A DNA stretch of 64,000 nucleotides from Desulfobacter latus. GTDB taxonomy: Bacteria > Desulfobacterota > Desulfobacteria > Desulfobacterales > Desulfobacteraceae. Positions within the stretch are counted from its first letter, which is position 1. Every line of letters starts with the position of its first letter. Position numbers and translations under genes: made by a program. The notes below the pieces were generated by a model that ran no database searches, was not told the DNA's origin, and worked only from the letters and a program-made list of their open reading frames with translations. Shown here one piece after another: positions 1 through 9,073 of this stretch. Location of the stretch: positions 1 to 64,000 of the forward strand of contig NZ_JACADJ010000007.1 in the NCBI RefSeq assembly GCF_013389365.1. Reading direction: 5' to 3'.

Positions 1-870
1 GAATTGATCCAATCAAAACAACAGTAGAAAAATTTAATCAGGTTAGAATAGTTCCGAAATTTAAACACTTCGTGATTGAAGTTGTTTATGAAAGAGAACC
101 CATTAAAAAAGAAGTCAATTTTGAAAATGTATTCGGAATAGATTTAGGGCTTAATAATCTCGCTACGTTAGTATCTAATCAGTCAGATGTAAATCCTATA
201 CTGATAAACGGCAGGCCACTTAAGTCCATTAATCAATTTTTTAACAAAACAAAAGCAGAACTTATGTCCAATATAGGGGACAAGGGAAGTTCAAACAAAA
301 TCGGGAAGCTCTCTTTAAAAAGAGAATGTAAAATGAATGATTACATGCATAAAGCCAGTCGTTTGATTATTAATTATGCGGTTGAGACTCAAACGGGAAC
401 AATCATTATTGGAGAGAACGAAGGCTGGAAACAAAAGATCAAAATAGGTAAAAAGAATAACCAGAATTTTGTTTCTGTTCCTTTAGATAGACTCAAAGAA
501 ATGATTGCTTACAAAGGTGAAGATTACGGAATTCGAGTGGTCTTTACAGAAGAAGCGTATACTTCAAAGGCCAGTAGTCTTGATAAAGATCCGATCCCTG
601 CGTATTCACCGGAAAACAAACTATCTTTTACAGGCAAGAGAATTAAAAGAGGTTTGTACAAATGGTCGAAGGGCATAATCAACGCTGATCTGAACGGTGC
701 ATTAAACATCATTCGAAAAGAAGTTCCTGAATCCCTTAATGAACTTATAAGGATAAGGAATAGAGGCTGTGGGTTTCAGCCATTTAAAGTGCTTGCATTT
801 TAATAAAAAAATTCTATTTGAGTCGTAAGTTTAATTCTTTAAATTACTATTTGATATAATTTTGTAACCT
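1..870 (+). mobile_element. IS200/IS605-family (TnpB-only) element, right part
   Basis: The right boundary is placed at 870 because similarity to the remnant at 34279-34482 stops there in both copies, right after a shared TAACCT. Beyond that point the flanks are unrelated. The minus-strand ATPase gene is cut exactly at this boundary: its apparent stop codon (869-871) is made by the element's last bases. The left end, the TAM and the rest of the ATPase gene are expected to the left of the window. Confidence 0.7.
3..803 (+). CDS. tnpB: TnpB RNA-guided nuclease, 5' end outside window
   Basis: C-terminal part of a TnpB protein of the IS200/IS605 (IS1341-type) group. TnpB cuts DNA using an omega-RNA made from the element's right end. 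The frame is open to the left edge, so the GTG at 72 is not the real start. The RuvC-like triad is visible: Asp in GIDLGLNNLA, Glu in IIGENEGWKQ and Asp in INADLNGALNI. The usual zinc ribbon CxxC...CxxC before the third motif is missing. Its place is taken by TSKASSLDKDPIPAYSPEN, as in a known TnpB subgroup without the ribbon. No tnpA is visible. The gene is AT-rich compared with the host genes nearby. A deleted relative lies at 34279-34482 on the other strand. Confidence 0.85.
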   Translation: MDPIKTTVEKFNQVRIVPKFKHFVIEVVYEREPIKKEVNFENVFGIDLGLNNLATLVSNQSDVNPILINGRPLKSINQFFNKTKAELMSNIGDKGSSNKIGKLSLKRECKMNDYMHKASRLIINYAVETQTGTIIIGENEGWKQKIKIGKKNNQNFVSVPLDRLKEMIAYKGEDYGIRVVFTEEAYTSKASSLDKDPIPAYSPENKLSFTGKRIKRGLYKWSKGIINADLNGALNIIRKEVPESLNELIRIRNRGCGFQPFKVLAF

Positions 871-890
871 AGCTTGCCTCCAGAATGGAA
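700..890 (+). ncRNA. Candidate omega-RNA with guide
   Basis: In TnpB systems the guide RNA comes from the 3' end of tnpB plus the right-end sequence, and the guide is the host flank just past the boundary. Here the scaffold would cover about 700-870 and the guide would begin at 871 (AGCTTGCCTCCAGAATGG), which reads into the broken ATPase gene. The segment from about 716 to 870 is also the part best conserved in the remnant at 34.3 kb, as expected for a functional RNA scaffold. The 5' end is not determinable by eye. Confidence 0.45.
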
Positions 891-1573
891 ATCCATTCCC
901 TGGCTGTTGTATGGGATATACCGGTCTCATTTCCAAGACTGTTTAGATTAAGCAGTTGGCCTATGCGGCCGGCACAAAGACGCACAAACTTTTCAAACAG
1001 GCCTTGATGCCGGATCTGCATAAGCTGCCGGACATCCCGCTGGACATAAGTTTCAAAATAATCTCCCAGCACCTGATGAGGCTTCAGGCGCATCTGATAG
1101 AGCCTAGGATAGAATCCATTGAGTAACATGTTGTCCGTATCAGCCCTATCTGTAAAAGCGCGGACTTCGTTCCAGTCAAAAGGCAGCAGGGTCAGGATGC
1201 CGGTCCGGCCCGCAAGGGACTGGCTCAATGCGTCCCGGACATTGAACTGCTGACTTCCGGTGAGGATATATTTACCCGGCACCGGATCTTCGTCCACAAA
1301 GGTCTGGATATAGGAGACCATATCAGGAGTGCGCTGGATTTCATCCAGTATTGCGCCGTCCGGGTAGGCATTAAGAAACCCCCGGGGATCATCCAGGGCA
1401 TACTGACGAAGATCCGGTGCTTCAAGATTGACATAGGATTTATCTGGAAAGACCTTTCGGCATAAGGTGATTTTCCCGCTCTGCCTGGGACCGGTTACTG
1501 TGACAACAGGGTAGTTTTGGGCCAGTTCCCTTAACACCGGTTCAATAGATCTGTCTTGAAAACCGTTTATCAT
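871..1573 (-). pseudogene. AAA ATPase (AAA_14/DUF4143 type), truncated
   Basis: Fragment of an ATPase of the AAA_14/DUF4143 type, a family common in genomic islands and of poorly known function. It begins at MINGFQDRS (ATG at 1571-1573) and includes a Walker A-like GPRQSGKITL and a Walker B region with ILDEIQRTPD. The Walker A threonine of the usual GKT is isoleucine here, which should harm Mg/ATP binding. The protein stops after EWISILEAS, at the start of the C-terminal winged-helix part, because the TnpB element interrupts it at 870/871. It is read in one frame with the RAYT remnant upstream, so an unbroken frame runs from 2014 to 869. Confidence 0.75.
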
Positions 1574-2131
1574 AGGCACGACAATAAATATAATTCTTGC
1601 AAATTGCAAGTTAAACATTCGATTTGCAAAATCATTCCACTTATCCACATATGCTAACAAGGGTTTTGCATTAACAAGAGGGTTTTTAACAAGGTTCAGA
1701 TATGCCCTGCAGGAACTCCACTGATATTCTCTCGCCCTTTTTACCAGTCCTGCTCGAACGGGGTTTTGTTCAATATACCTGGCAGCGGCAAGCAGGTGAT
1801 GCTCGTCCATGATAAAAGAAGCAAACCGTCCTTGCCGGAAATACCCCCGCCAGCCTTCCCTGAAATTCATCATCCTTGCATATCTTCTATGGGCTTCGCC
1901 TATGGCGGAGGCAAGTCCTTCCGATGTTGCAGGAACTGCAATCAGGTGGGTATGATTGGGCATCAGGCAATAACTCCAGATTTCTACATTGAAATGTTTG
2001 CACCATTCAGCCATCAGATCAATATAGGATTGATAATCTTCATCTGAAAAAAATGTCTACTGCCTGCGGTTACCCCGCTGTGTAATATGATGTGGATAAT
2101 CCGGAGCCACTACTCTTGCTAATCTTGCCAT
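1574..2131 (-). pseudogene. REP-associated tyrosine transposase (RAYT), broken
   Basis: Relic of a Y1/HUH transposase of the RAYT (TnpA_REP) family. The real start is MARLARVVAPDYPHHITQRG (ATG at 2129-2131), followed by an in-frame TAG (2057-2059) where the family has a sense codon. The frame then continues with SYCLMPNHTHLI, which contains the HUH motif, and AARYIEQNPVRAGLV, a typical RAYT motif. The C-terminus runs in frame into the ATPase fragment instead of ending normally, so this looks like decay and fusion rather than a working two-domain protein. No clear REP palindromes were recognised nearby. Confidence 0.75.
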
Positions 2132-2696
2132 ACTGGTACTTATTTCAAATTATACTTGTATTGGCAATATTTTTGTATCGTGTCTGGTCAAAAGATCTTT
2201 ATCCTTTTGGCACTTAAATGAAACAGATTAAAAAGATCGGGAGTAAATGCAATGGGCCATTTAACGCTTTTAGAGAATGTCTTTAAAAAGTGAAGGGAAA
2301 TCTATATTTTTCCCCTTGACAAAACTTATCATAGATGTCCCCTAAATTCTCTACAGTTTGGATCAAACAATGATCAAGACCATTTATTGTAAATGATCTG
2401 GGCTTTTTGTGTTTTGTTGCGAGACTGTGAATTTGATGATAAAAGAAATAAAATATATGATTGGAAAAAATATTATTTCCATAACTAAAAAATGCCTTTA
2501 ACCTTGTTAGGAAACAACAATTTTGTCACCTGCTAATTTCAGCATAGGCATTTTTTATTCTTATACGCCACATTGGAAGCAATATCTTTGATCACCTGCA
2601 ATGCATTGTATTTAAAAAATTTACAATTTTTAGATGGAAAAAGCAATGTTTTTGCATTTTATCGCTGTTGTGCCTTAGCTTAAGGATAAGACATAT
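2132..2696. other. Intergenic, AT-rich, no gene
   Basis: This 565-base stretch separates the broken RAYT gene from hsdM. No convincing coding frame was seen. A TTGACA at about 2327 has no good -10 at the right spacing. The only structure noted is the long-loop inverted repeat at 2487-2556 and a small CCTTA-GCT-TAAGG hairpin at about 2672-2684, just before hsdM. It probably holds the promoter of the hsd operon, but none can be assigned confidently. Confidence 0.5.
2487..2556. repeat. Inverted repeat, 11-bp arms with 48-nt interior
   Basis: Perfect arms AAAAAATGCCT (2487-2497) and AGGCATTTTTT (2546-2556). The interior has a smaller TTGTT/AACAA pairing. The right arm ends in a T-run on the plus strand and the left arm ends in a T-run on the minus strand, so it could act as a terminator in either direction or be a small structured RNA. 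The function is not known. Confidence 0.4.
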
Positions 2697-4817
2697 TTGG
2701 CAAATATGAATGCATTAGAAAAATTGGCAGGTAAAACCGGAGTTAAAAAAAGGAAAATGCAAAAGATAGTCAACAAAGACAAACTCAACAACCTGGCCAA
2801 TGAAATCTGGAAATCCGCCGAGCGGCTCCGGGGCAAGTTCAAGGCATATGAGTACCAGAGTGTTATTCTTCCCATGATTGTGATCCGCCGTCTGGAATGT
2901 GTTTTGCTTCGGTGGCGGCAGGACCAGGCAGATGAAATTGCCGGTAAACGGCCTGAACTCAGGGAGGAAGAGATCCTGGATATGGTAAAGAAACTGGAGT
3001 GTCGTGCAAAAAAAGCCCCGTTATTCAATACCACGGACTGGACCCTGGAAAAAATATGCGAAGAAGATCCCTCCTTGCGGAAAACTCATTTCAAGGAATA
3101 TCTCAACGGTTTCTCGGAAAATGTTCAGGAGATCATTGATCATTTTCATTACAGGGATGTGATCGACAGGATGGTGAAAAACTCCCGTCTTTCCCCCATA
3201 TTGAACCAGTATGCCAATGAGGCCCTTGGCCCGGAAGCGCTGTCCAATCTTGAAATGGGATATGTATATGAAGAGCTGCTCAGGCGGTTTTCAGAGCAGA
3301 GCGGTGAAGAGGCCGGGGAGCATTTTACCCCCAGGGAGGTCATCCGACTCATGGTCGAACTTCTTGAAATCCCCCTCCCTGAAAAGCATATTTCTGTTTA
3401 TGATCCGGCCTGCGGCACCGGCGGTATGCTCACGGTTGCAAAAGAGTATCTTTACGAAAGGGCCGGTAATGAATCGGAACAATCCAATGTCCGGCAGTTT
3501 GTCACCCTCCACGGCCATGAACTCTCACCGGGCAATTATGCCATCTGCAAGGCAGATATGCTCATCAAGGAAGAGGATGCCGCCATCTGTTTCGGCAACT
3601 CCCTGATACCGGACAGCCCCAACAGCCCGGAACCTGGGGATCAGCTTGCCAAACCCGGGCACAAATTTGACTATATGCTTTCCAATCCCCCGTTTGGCGT
3701 GACCTGGGGCGGCAAGGATGGATATGCAGATGAGGCTGGAAAATTATCCACGACCCGGTACAGGGCCGGGATGCCTCGGACCAATGATGGGGCCTTTTTG
3801 TTTCTCCAGACCATGCTGGCAAAAATGAAACCCGCCGACAAAGGGGGAAGCCGCATGGCCATTATCTTTAACGGCTCCCCCTTGAGCAATGGGGACTGCG
3901 GTTCAGGTGAAAGCGAGATCCGGCGGTGGATTCTTGAAAACGACTGGCTGGATGCCATTGTGATGCTGCCGGACCAGCTTTTTTATAATACCGGGATTTT
4001 TACCTATATCTGGCTGTTGACCAATAATAAACCAGAGTCCCACAAAGACAGGGTCATGCTCATCGACGGCAGGTCCTGTTTTGAAAAGGAGCCCAAATCC
4101 TTTGGCAATAAGCGCAACCGCCTGACCATTCAGAATATGGCTGATATAAAGTCCTTTTACCAAAAAGGCTGGGAACAGGGGGATGACAATCCAAAGGTAA
4201 AGATTTTTAAAACAAAAGATTTTGCTTATCACAAAGTCTCGGTGGTCTTCTGGCAGACCGATGATAATGATGAACCCGCCTATGTCACGGAGCCCTTTTC
4301 CAAGGCCCTGACCCCGGCCAATATGAAGAAAGAGCAGGAATTTTACGATTCAGACCTGGAATTTTCCATTGCCCTGGCATCAATGAAAGGGATTGCGGAC
4401 ATTGACTTTACCTTGACGCCGGACCAGACCTTTGCCAAGGTGTTTGAAAAGGCGGTCAAGGAGGCTTTTAAGCTTGAGATCAAAGGGCTGACAACAGGGA
4501 TGAAAACCGCCGGGGAAAAGACCCGGGCCGTTAAAAAATTTATCAGGGAGCTGAAAAAAGAGGTGGTCTACACCCATCGCCATTACGTGACTGACACCGA
4601 ATACATCCCCTACGGCGAGAATATTGAAGCATTTTTGAAACGGGAGATTGAAAAACCTCTGATCCGGTGGGCGGACAGCCCCCAGCTTGGTTATGAGATC
4701 CTTCCCAACCGGTATTTTTATAAGTATGTGCCACCTAAGCCTGCTGATGCGTTGCTCAAGGAGTTTTGGGATCTGGAAGAAGAGGCTGCGGGGTTGTTGA
4801 AGGGATTGGTGGAATAA
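2697..4817 (+). CDS. hsdM: Type I restriction-modification methyltransferase subunit
   Basis: Modification (M) subunit of a type I R-M system, an N6-adenine methyltransferase that pairs with HsdS to recognise and methylate host DNA. Residues about 30-180 form the helical HsdM_N region. The SAM-binding motif I DPACGTGGM is at about residue 236 and the catalytic NPPFG at about residue 329. The long C-terminal part (to 706) is larger than in short HsdM proteins. The start is taken as TTG at 2697 because AAGGAT lies 9 bases upstream; ATG at 2706 is the alternative. hsdS follows after 5 bases, so translation is probably coupled. Confidence 0.93.
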   Translation: MANMNALEKLAGKTGVKKRKMQKIVNKDKLNNLANEIWKSAERLRGKFKAYEYQSVILPMIVIRRLECVLLRWRQDQADEIAGKRPELREEEILDMVKKLECRAKKAPLFNTTDWTLEKICEEDPSLRKTHFKEYLNGFSENVQEIIDHFHYRDVIDRMVKNSRLSPILNQYANEALGPEALSNLEMGYVYEELLRRFSEQSGEEAGEHFTPREVIRLMVELLEIPLPEKHISVYDPACGTGGMLTVAKEYLYERAGNESEQSNVRQFVTLHGHELSPGNYAICKADMLIKEEDAAICFGNSLIPDSPNSPEPGDQLAKPGHKFDYMLSNPPFGVTWGGKDGYADEAGKLSTTRYRAGMPRTNDGAFLFLQTMLAKMKPADKGGSRMAIIFNGSPLSNGDCGSGESEIRRWILENDWLDAIVMLPDQLFYNTGIFTYIWLLTNNKPESHKDRVMLIDGRSCFEKEPKSFGNKRNRLTIQNMADIKSFYQKGWEQGDDNPKVKIFKTKDFAYHKVSVVFWQTDDNDEPAYVTEPFSKALTPANMKKEQEFYDSDLEFSIALASMKGIADIDFTLTPDQTFAKVFEKAVKEAFKLEIKGLTTGMKTAGEKTRAVKKFIRELKKEVVYTHRHYVTDTEYIPYGENIEAFLKREIEKPLIRWADSPQLGYEILPNRYFYKYVPPKPADALLKEFWDLEEEAAGLLKGLVE

Positions 4818-4822
4818 AATAG

Positions 4823-6151
4823 ATGGGAACACCTGATCATATCGAAAAAATGTTGGATAATCAGTTGCCCGAAGGATGGAAACGGAAGATCATAAAAAGA
4901 GACTATTCTGTTACTCTCGGAAAGATGATTCAGTCACAGCAAAAATCAGAAGAAGAAACAGAAGAATATTACCTGAGATCTGCAAATATTAAATGGGGCG
5001 GAGTTGACCTGGCGTCCATAAAAAGGATGTGGTTTTCTCCGTTTGAGAAAGAAAAGTTGGCCTTGAAAAAAGGAGATTTACTTGTCAGTGAAGGAGGTGA
5101 TGTCGGAAGGACCTCTGTTTGGGATGAAGAACTATCAGCCTGCTATATCCAGAATGCGATTAATCGTATCCGTTCAAAAACTGAGAATAACAGCACCCTA
5201 TTCCTATATTACTGGCTGTATATGCTTAAGCATGCGGGTTACATAGATGCCATTGTCAGTCGTATCACTATTGCACACCTCACAGCAGAAAAACTTGAGA
5301 GGCTTTTATGTGTCTGCCCACCTATAATTGATCAAATTCGCATAACAAAATATTTAGAAAAGATCCTCTCCCAAATTGAGGATACGATATCGATAAAGCA
5401 GAATCAGTTCGATGTTCTGGAAGACTTAAAAAAATCTATCATCCACAAAGCCGTGACCAAAGGATTGGACGAATCCGTTGAGATGAAAGTTGCTTGCGTA
5501 GAGTGGTTTAGCGAAACCCCCAATAATTGGAAGAAATTTCGAATAAAGGATGTGGTAGATATCTCACCAGGCTTTTCGGAAGACGCACCCTCTAATGGGG
5601 GAATATACACTATAGTACCTATGGAAGCTGTATCTGTTAAAGGTGATGTCGATAATCAGAAAAAGTTAATGTTTGAGGAGATTTCTACAGGATTAACTCA
5701 TTTTGAGAATGGAGATATTATTTTTGCCAAGATTACACCTTGTATGGAAAATGGGAAAGGTGCTTATGTAAGAAATATTGAGACGCAATATGGATTTGGA
5801 AGCACCGAGTTTCATGTGATGCGTCCGAGGTGTAAAATCGAAGGTAGGTTTTTGTATTATTATACTTACGACGCTGAATATCGTTCATATGCTGCGTTAA
5901 ATATGACTGGTGCCGCTGGTCAAAAAAGGGTTTCTAGAAAATTTCTCGCTTATACAGAGATATATTTGCCTGAAATTAAGGAACAAATAAAAATTGCAAA
6001 TTATCTAGATCAAAAAATTTTTCAGATTGAAAAACTGAAAAAAAACATCACCCAACAGATAGAAACCCTCGAATTGTATCGCAAATCCATCATACATGAA
6101 TGTGTAACCGGTAAGAGACGGGTAACCGAAGATGATCTAAAGGAGCTGTAA
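4823..6151 (+). CDS. hsdS: Type I restriction-modification specificity subunit
   Basis: Specificity (S) subunit, which sets the DNA target of the HsdM/HsdR complex. It has the classic two-fold layout: target-recognition domain 1 (about residues 10-170), a conserved helical spacer with RKSIIHK-type ends (LEDLKKSIIHKAVTKGL, about 177-218), domain 2 (about 225-390), and a second spacer (LELYRKSIIHECVTGKR, about 393-435). The sequence encoding domain 2 (about 5490-6060) is visibly more AT-rich than hsdM and hsdR, as often seen when recognition domains are exchanged by recombination. The recognition sequence cannot be read from the protein by eye. Confidence 0.92.
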   Translation: MGTPDHIEKMLDNQLPEGWKRKIIKRDYSVTLGKMIQSQQKSEEETEEYYLRSANIKWGGVDLASIKRMWFSPFEKEKLALKKGDLLVSEGGDVGRTSVWDEELSACYIQNAINRIRSKTENNSTLFLYYWLYMLKHAGYIDAIVSRITIAHLTAEKLERLLCVCPPIIDQIRITKYLEKILSQIEDTISIKQNQFDVLEDLKKSIIHKAVTKGLDESVEMKVACVEWFSETPNNWKKFRIKDVVDISPGFSEDAPSNGGIYTIVPMEAVSVKGDVDNQKKLMFEEISTGLTHFENGDIIFAKITPCMENGKGAYVRNIETQYGFGSTEFHVMRPRCKIEGRFLYYYTYDAEYRSYAALNMTGAAGQKRVSRKFLAYTEIYLPEIKEQIKIANYLDQKIFQIEKLKKNITQQIETLELYRKSIIHECVTGKRRVTEDDLKEL

Positions 6152-6154
6152 CCC

Positions 6155-9070
6155 ATGCCGGACGGGCCGGAAAAACAATTTCAGCATCATATCACCGATT
6201 TTCTTGAAAAGGTTCACAGGTATATCCCCCTTCAATCCTCGGACATTACCGATTCCGACCGGTATTTTGTCGAAGATCACCTGATATCTTTTATCCGGGC
6301 GACCCAGAAGGAAACCTTTAACAAACTTGCTGAAAATTACGGCTCCGATGCCGGGGATGAAATCTTCAGGGCTCTGAAAAAGGAACTGACGCACAGGCCT
6401 TTGTGGACGGTGATCCGCCAGGGCCTTATGGTCAGGGGACTGACCTTTAATCTTTACTTTCCGGAGCCGAGATCCAGCCAGGGGGCGGCAGAACGGTTTT
6501 ACAGGGAAAACCGGATCAGCTTCCGGGAGGAACTGGTCATAAAAAAGGGAAAGCGTCCGGATATCGTGCTCTTTTTGAACGGGCTCCCGGTCATTGTTCT
6601 GGAACTTAAACATGAAAAAAATCAGACAGTGCATGATGCTGTGGATCAATATGCCAAGCGGGACCATGGGGATTGGATTTTCAGGCTTCCTTTTTTATAT
6701 ATTGCAGCAGACACATCCGATGTAATGGTTGCCACGGATCCGTCAAAGGCGGAGAATTTCCGCTGGCACAACAGCGGCCTGGAAAACAAGGCCATGACCG
6801 ATGGGGAATATCCTGTGGAATTTCTCTATCGGGATGTCCTGTCCAAAGGATCCATTATCAGGGCGCTCTCCTTTTACCTGGTTTATGTGCCGGCCAGGGA
6901 GGCGGAGAACGACCGCCCGGCATTGCCTGCCGGCACAATTTTTCCAAGGTTTCATCAATCCAGGATGGTGGAGAATCTGTACCGGGATCTTGAAACCCGG
7001 TACGCCGAAAACCGGACACTGGGAAAAAAATATTTGATTCACCATTCCGCAGGCTCCGGGAAAACCCTGTCCATATGCTGGCTGGCAGACCGGATTCACA
7101 GCCTGTACAAACCCGGAAGCAATGAAAAAATCATAGACCGGATTTTCATCCTGACGGACCGAAAGGCCCTGGATAAAAATATCAGGGAAGATATGGAGAA
7201 GCTGGTCCACCTGGCGGACGTGGTCGATTTTGCCAAAAATTCTGATCAACTTGCCCGGCTTATCAGAAGCGGAACGGCCAGAATTATCGTATCCACCCAG
7301 CAGAAGTTTAAATATATTCTGGAGAAGCTGGCCGGTGATCAGGCCTTGCGTCAGCTGAAGGTGGCCTTTCTCATTGATGAGGCCCACCGGTCCCAGGAGG
7401 GGAAAACCGCTGCCGGTGTGAAGGTGTCGTTCAGGGAACCGGAGGTCGAAGATGTGGAATCAGACGGGATGGACCCGGAAGAAGAGATAGCCGGTATTAT
7501 ACGGGCCCATGACCGGAACCAGGTTTTTGTGGCCTTTACCGCCACCCCGTCAAAAGCAACCCTGAGCCTGTTCGGCACGCCTTTTGACGAGTATACCGAA
7601 GAGGAAGCCATCCGGGAAGGGTATATTCTGGATGTGGCTTCCAATATCATTTCTTACCGTACTTTATATAATCTGCACTGCCCGGTACTCTCAAAAGAGG
7701 ACCAGGAAAAGGTTTACCCGGCAGGGGTGGTGGCCAAAGCCCTGAAAAATGTAGCCTATCAGGATGACGGCCTGATTCAGTATAAGGCAGAGGTCATGCT
7801 GAGAATATTTGATGATCAGATCCTGCCTCTTATTGGCGGAAACGCAAAGGCAATGATCGTGGCCACCTCCCGGCCGGCAGGTCTGAGGTATTTTGAGATA
7901 TTGACGGAAAAACTTTTGGAGCGCAAAAGTCCGTATAAGGTGTTGTTTGCGTTTTCCCCATTTGTCCATCCAGAGACAAATAAAGCGCTAAGTGAAACGG
8001 GCGTTAATGGCTTAAATCCCGGCGAAGCTATTGAAGACCGTTTTGAGGGCGATAACTATCGTCTGATGGTTGTGGCCAATAAGTTCCAGGAAGGGTTTGA
8101 CCAGCCCCTTCTGGCAGGCATGTTTCTGGATAAAGCGGTGGTGGATCGAAATGCGGTTCAAACGGTTTCCAGATTGAACCGGTGCCATGGGGGCAAGGAT
8201 AAAGTGGTGGTTGTGGATTTCACCAATAATGCCAAAAAAATTTTAAAAGCCTTTAAAAAGTATAGAAAAGGTTCCCCTTTTGAGCCGGAAGAGCCGGATG
8301 CAAAGGATTGTACAGCGCAGTATGATGAGATCATATCAAAAGGCGTGTTTGACCAGGCCCATGCTGATCATTTTTCGGAGTTGTCGGCCCAGGGCAGTGA
8401 TGCCCTGATACAGTCTTTTGCAGCTGAGCTTCGGGGGGTGTTCGAGTTGCGGATTCCCGACCCGGATGAACGCAAGTCGTTTGTTTATCTCCTGGCCCGG
8501 TTTGTAAAATCCTACTATTTTTTATCCGGATTTTTTCAATACCCGGATGATGTCCGTCGATTTGCTGAATTTGCAGAGGTGATAGGTCCCCAGCTCATAA
8601 AAAAAGGATCTGAGTCAGACCTTATAAAATTGATGCGCAAAACCCGGGTGGTAAAAGCCAATGTAACATATGTGGGCACCGTCAAGAGTTCCGGGCCTGT
8701 AAAGTTAAAGGCCGGGGGCGGAAAAGGTCCCGGCGTCCCAATCAAAAAGGTAACGGTTCAGGATGCCATTGATGCCATTACGGAAAAGTTCAGAATTTCA
8801 AACGAAGAAGCCTTGATCATACGGGAAGTAACCGAGGAAAAGATGAAGGATGAAACCATTCTTAACACCATCCGGATTCATAAGGAGGATGTTGTATATA
8901 TCAAGGATACCTACAGGGAAACCATCGACCGCCGGATCAAGGAAGCCTATGAGAAAAAGAACAGATTTGAGGCGTTATGGGATCCCAAATATATTGATGA
9001 CGGGGCGATTTTTGACATTATGACGTTTACAGTGATTGAAAGCGGTCTCCAGGCCGTTATCGCGGAATAA
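6155..9070 (+). CDS. hsdR: Type I restriction endonuclease subunit R
   Basis: Restriction (R) subunit, an ATP-driven DNA translocase with nuclease activity. An N-terminal PD-(D/E)xK nuclease is shown by RPDIVLFLNGLPVIVLELK (about residues 134-152). A superfamily 2 helicase core follows, with Walker A HHSAGSGKT (about 294), LIDEAHRSQ (about 406) and FTATPSK (about 461), then VVVANKFQEGFDQP-type motifs near 650 and a C-terminal helical domain. At 971 residues it is within the family range. The start lies 3 bases after hsdS, so hsdM, hsdS and hsdR form one operon in M-S-R order. All key motifs look intact, so the system may be active. Confidence 0.93.
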   Translation: MPDGPEKQFQHHITDFLEKVHRYIPLQSSDITDSDRYFVEDHLISFIRATQKETFNKLAENYGSDAGDEIFRALKKELTHRPLWTVIRQGLMVRGLTFNLYFPEPRSSQGAAERFYRENRISFREELVIKKGKRPDIVLFLNGLPVIVLELKHEKNQTVHDAVDQYAKRDHGDWIFRLPFLYIAADTSDVMVATDPSKAENFRWHNSGLENKAMTDGEYPVEFLYRDVLSKGSIIRALSFYLVYVPAREAENDRPALPAGTIFPRFHQSRMVENLYRDLETRYAENRTLGKKYLIHHSAGSGKTLSICWLADRIHSLYKPGSNEKIIDRIFILTDRKALDKNIREDMEKLVHLADVVDFAKNSDQLARLIRSGTARIIVSTQQKFKYILEKLAGDQALRQLKVAFLIDEAHRSQEGKTAAGVKVSFREPEVEDVESDGMDPEEEIAGIIRAHDRNQVFVAFTATPSKATLSLFGTPFDEYTEEEAIREGYILDVASNIISYRTLYNLHCPVLSKEDQEKVYPAGVVAKALKNVAYQDDGLIQYKAEVMLRIFDDQILPLIGGNAKAMIVATSRPAGLRYFEILTEKLLERKSPYKVLFAFSPFVHPETNKALSETGVNGLNPGEAIEDRFEGDNYRLMVVANKFQEGFDQPLLAGMFLDKAVVDRNAVQTVSRLNRCHGGKDKVVVVDFTNNAKKILKAFKKYRKGSPFEPEEPDAKDCTAQYDEIISKGVFDQAHADHFSELSAQGSDALIQSFAAELRGVFELRIPDPDERKSFVYLLARFVKSYYFLSGFFQYPDDVRRFAEFAEVIGPQLIKKGSESDLIKLMRKTRVVKANVTYVGTVKSSGPVKLKAGGGKGPGVPIKKVTVQDAIDAITEKFRISNEEALIIREVTEEKMKDETILNTIRIHKEDVVYIKDTYRETIDRRIKEAYEKKNRFEALWDPKYIDDGAIFDIMTFTVIESGLQAVIAE

Positions 9071-9073
9071 AAT

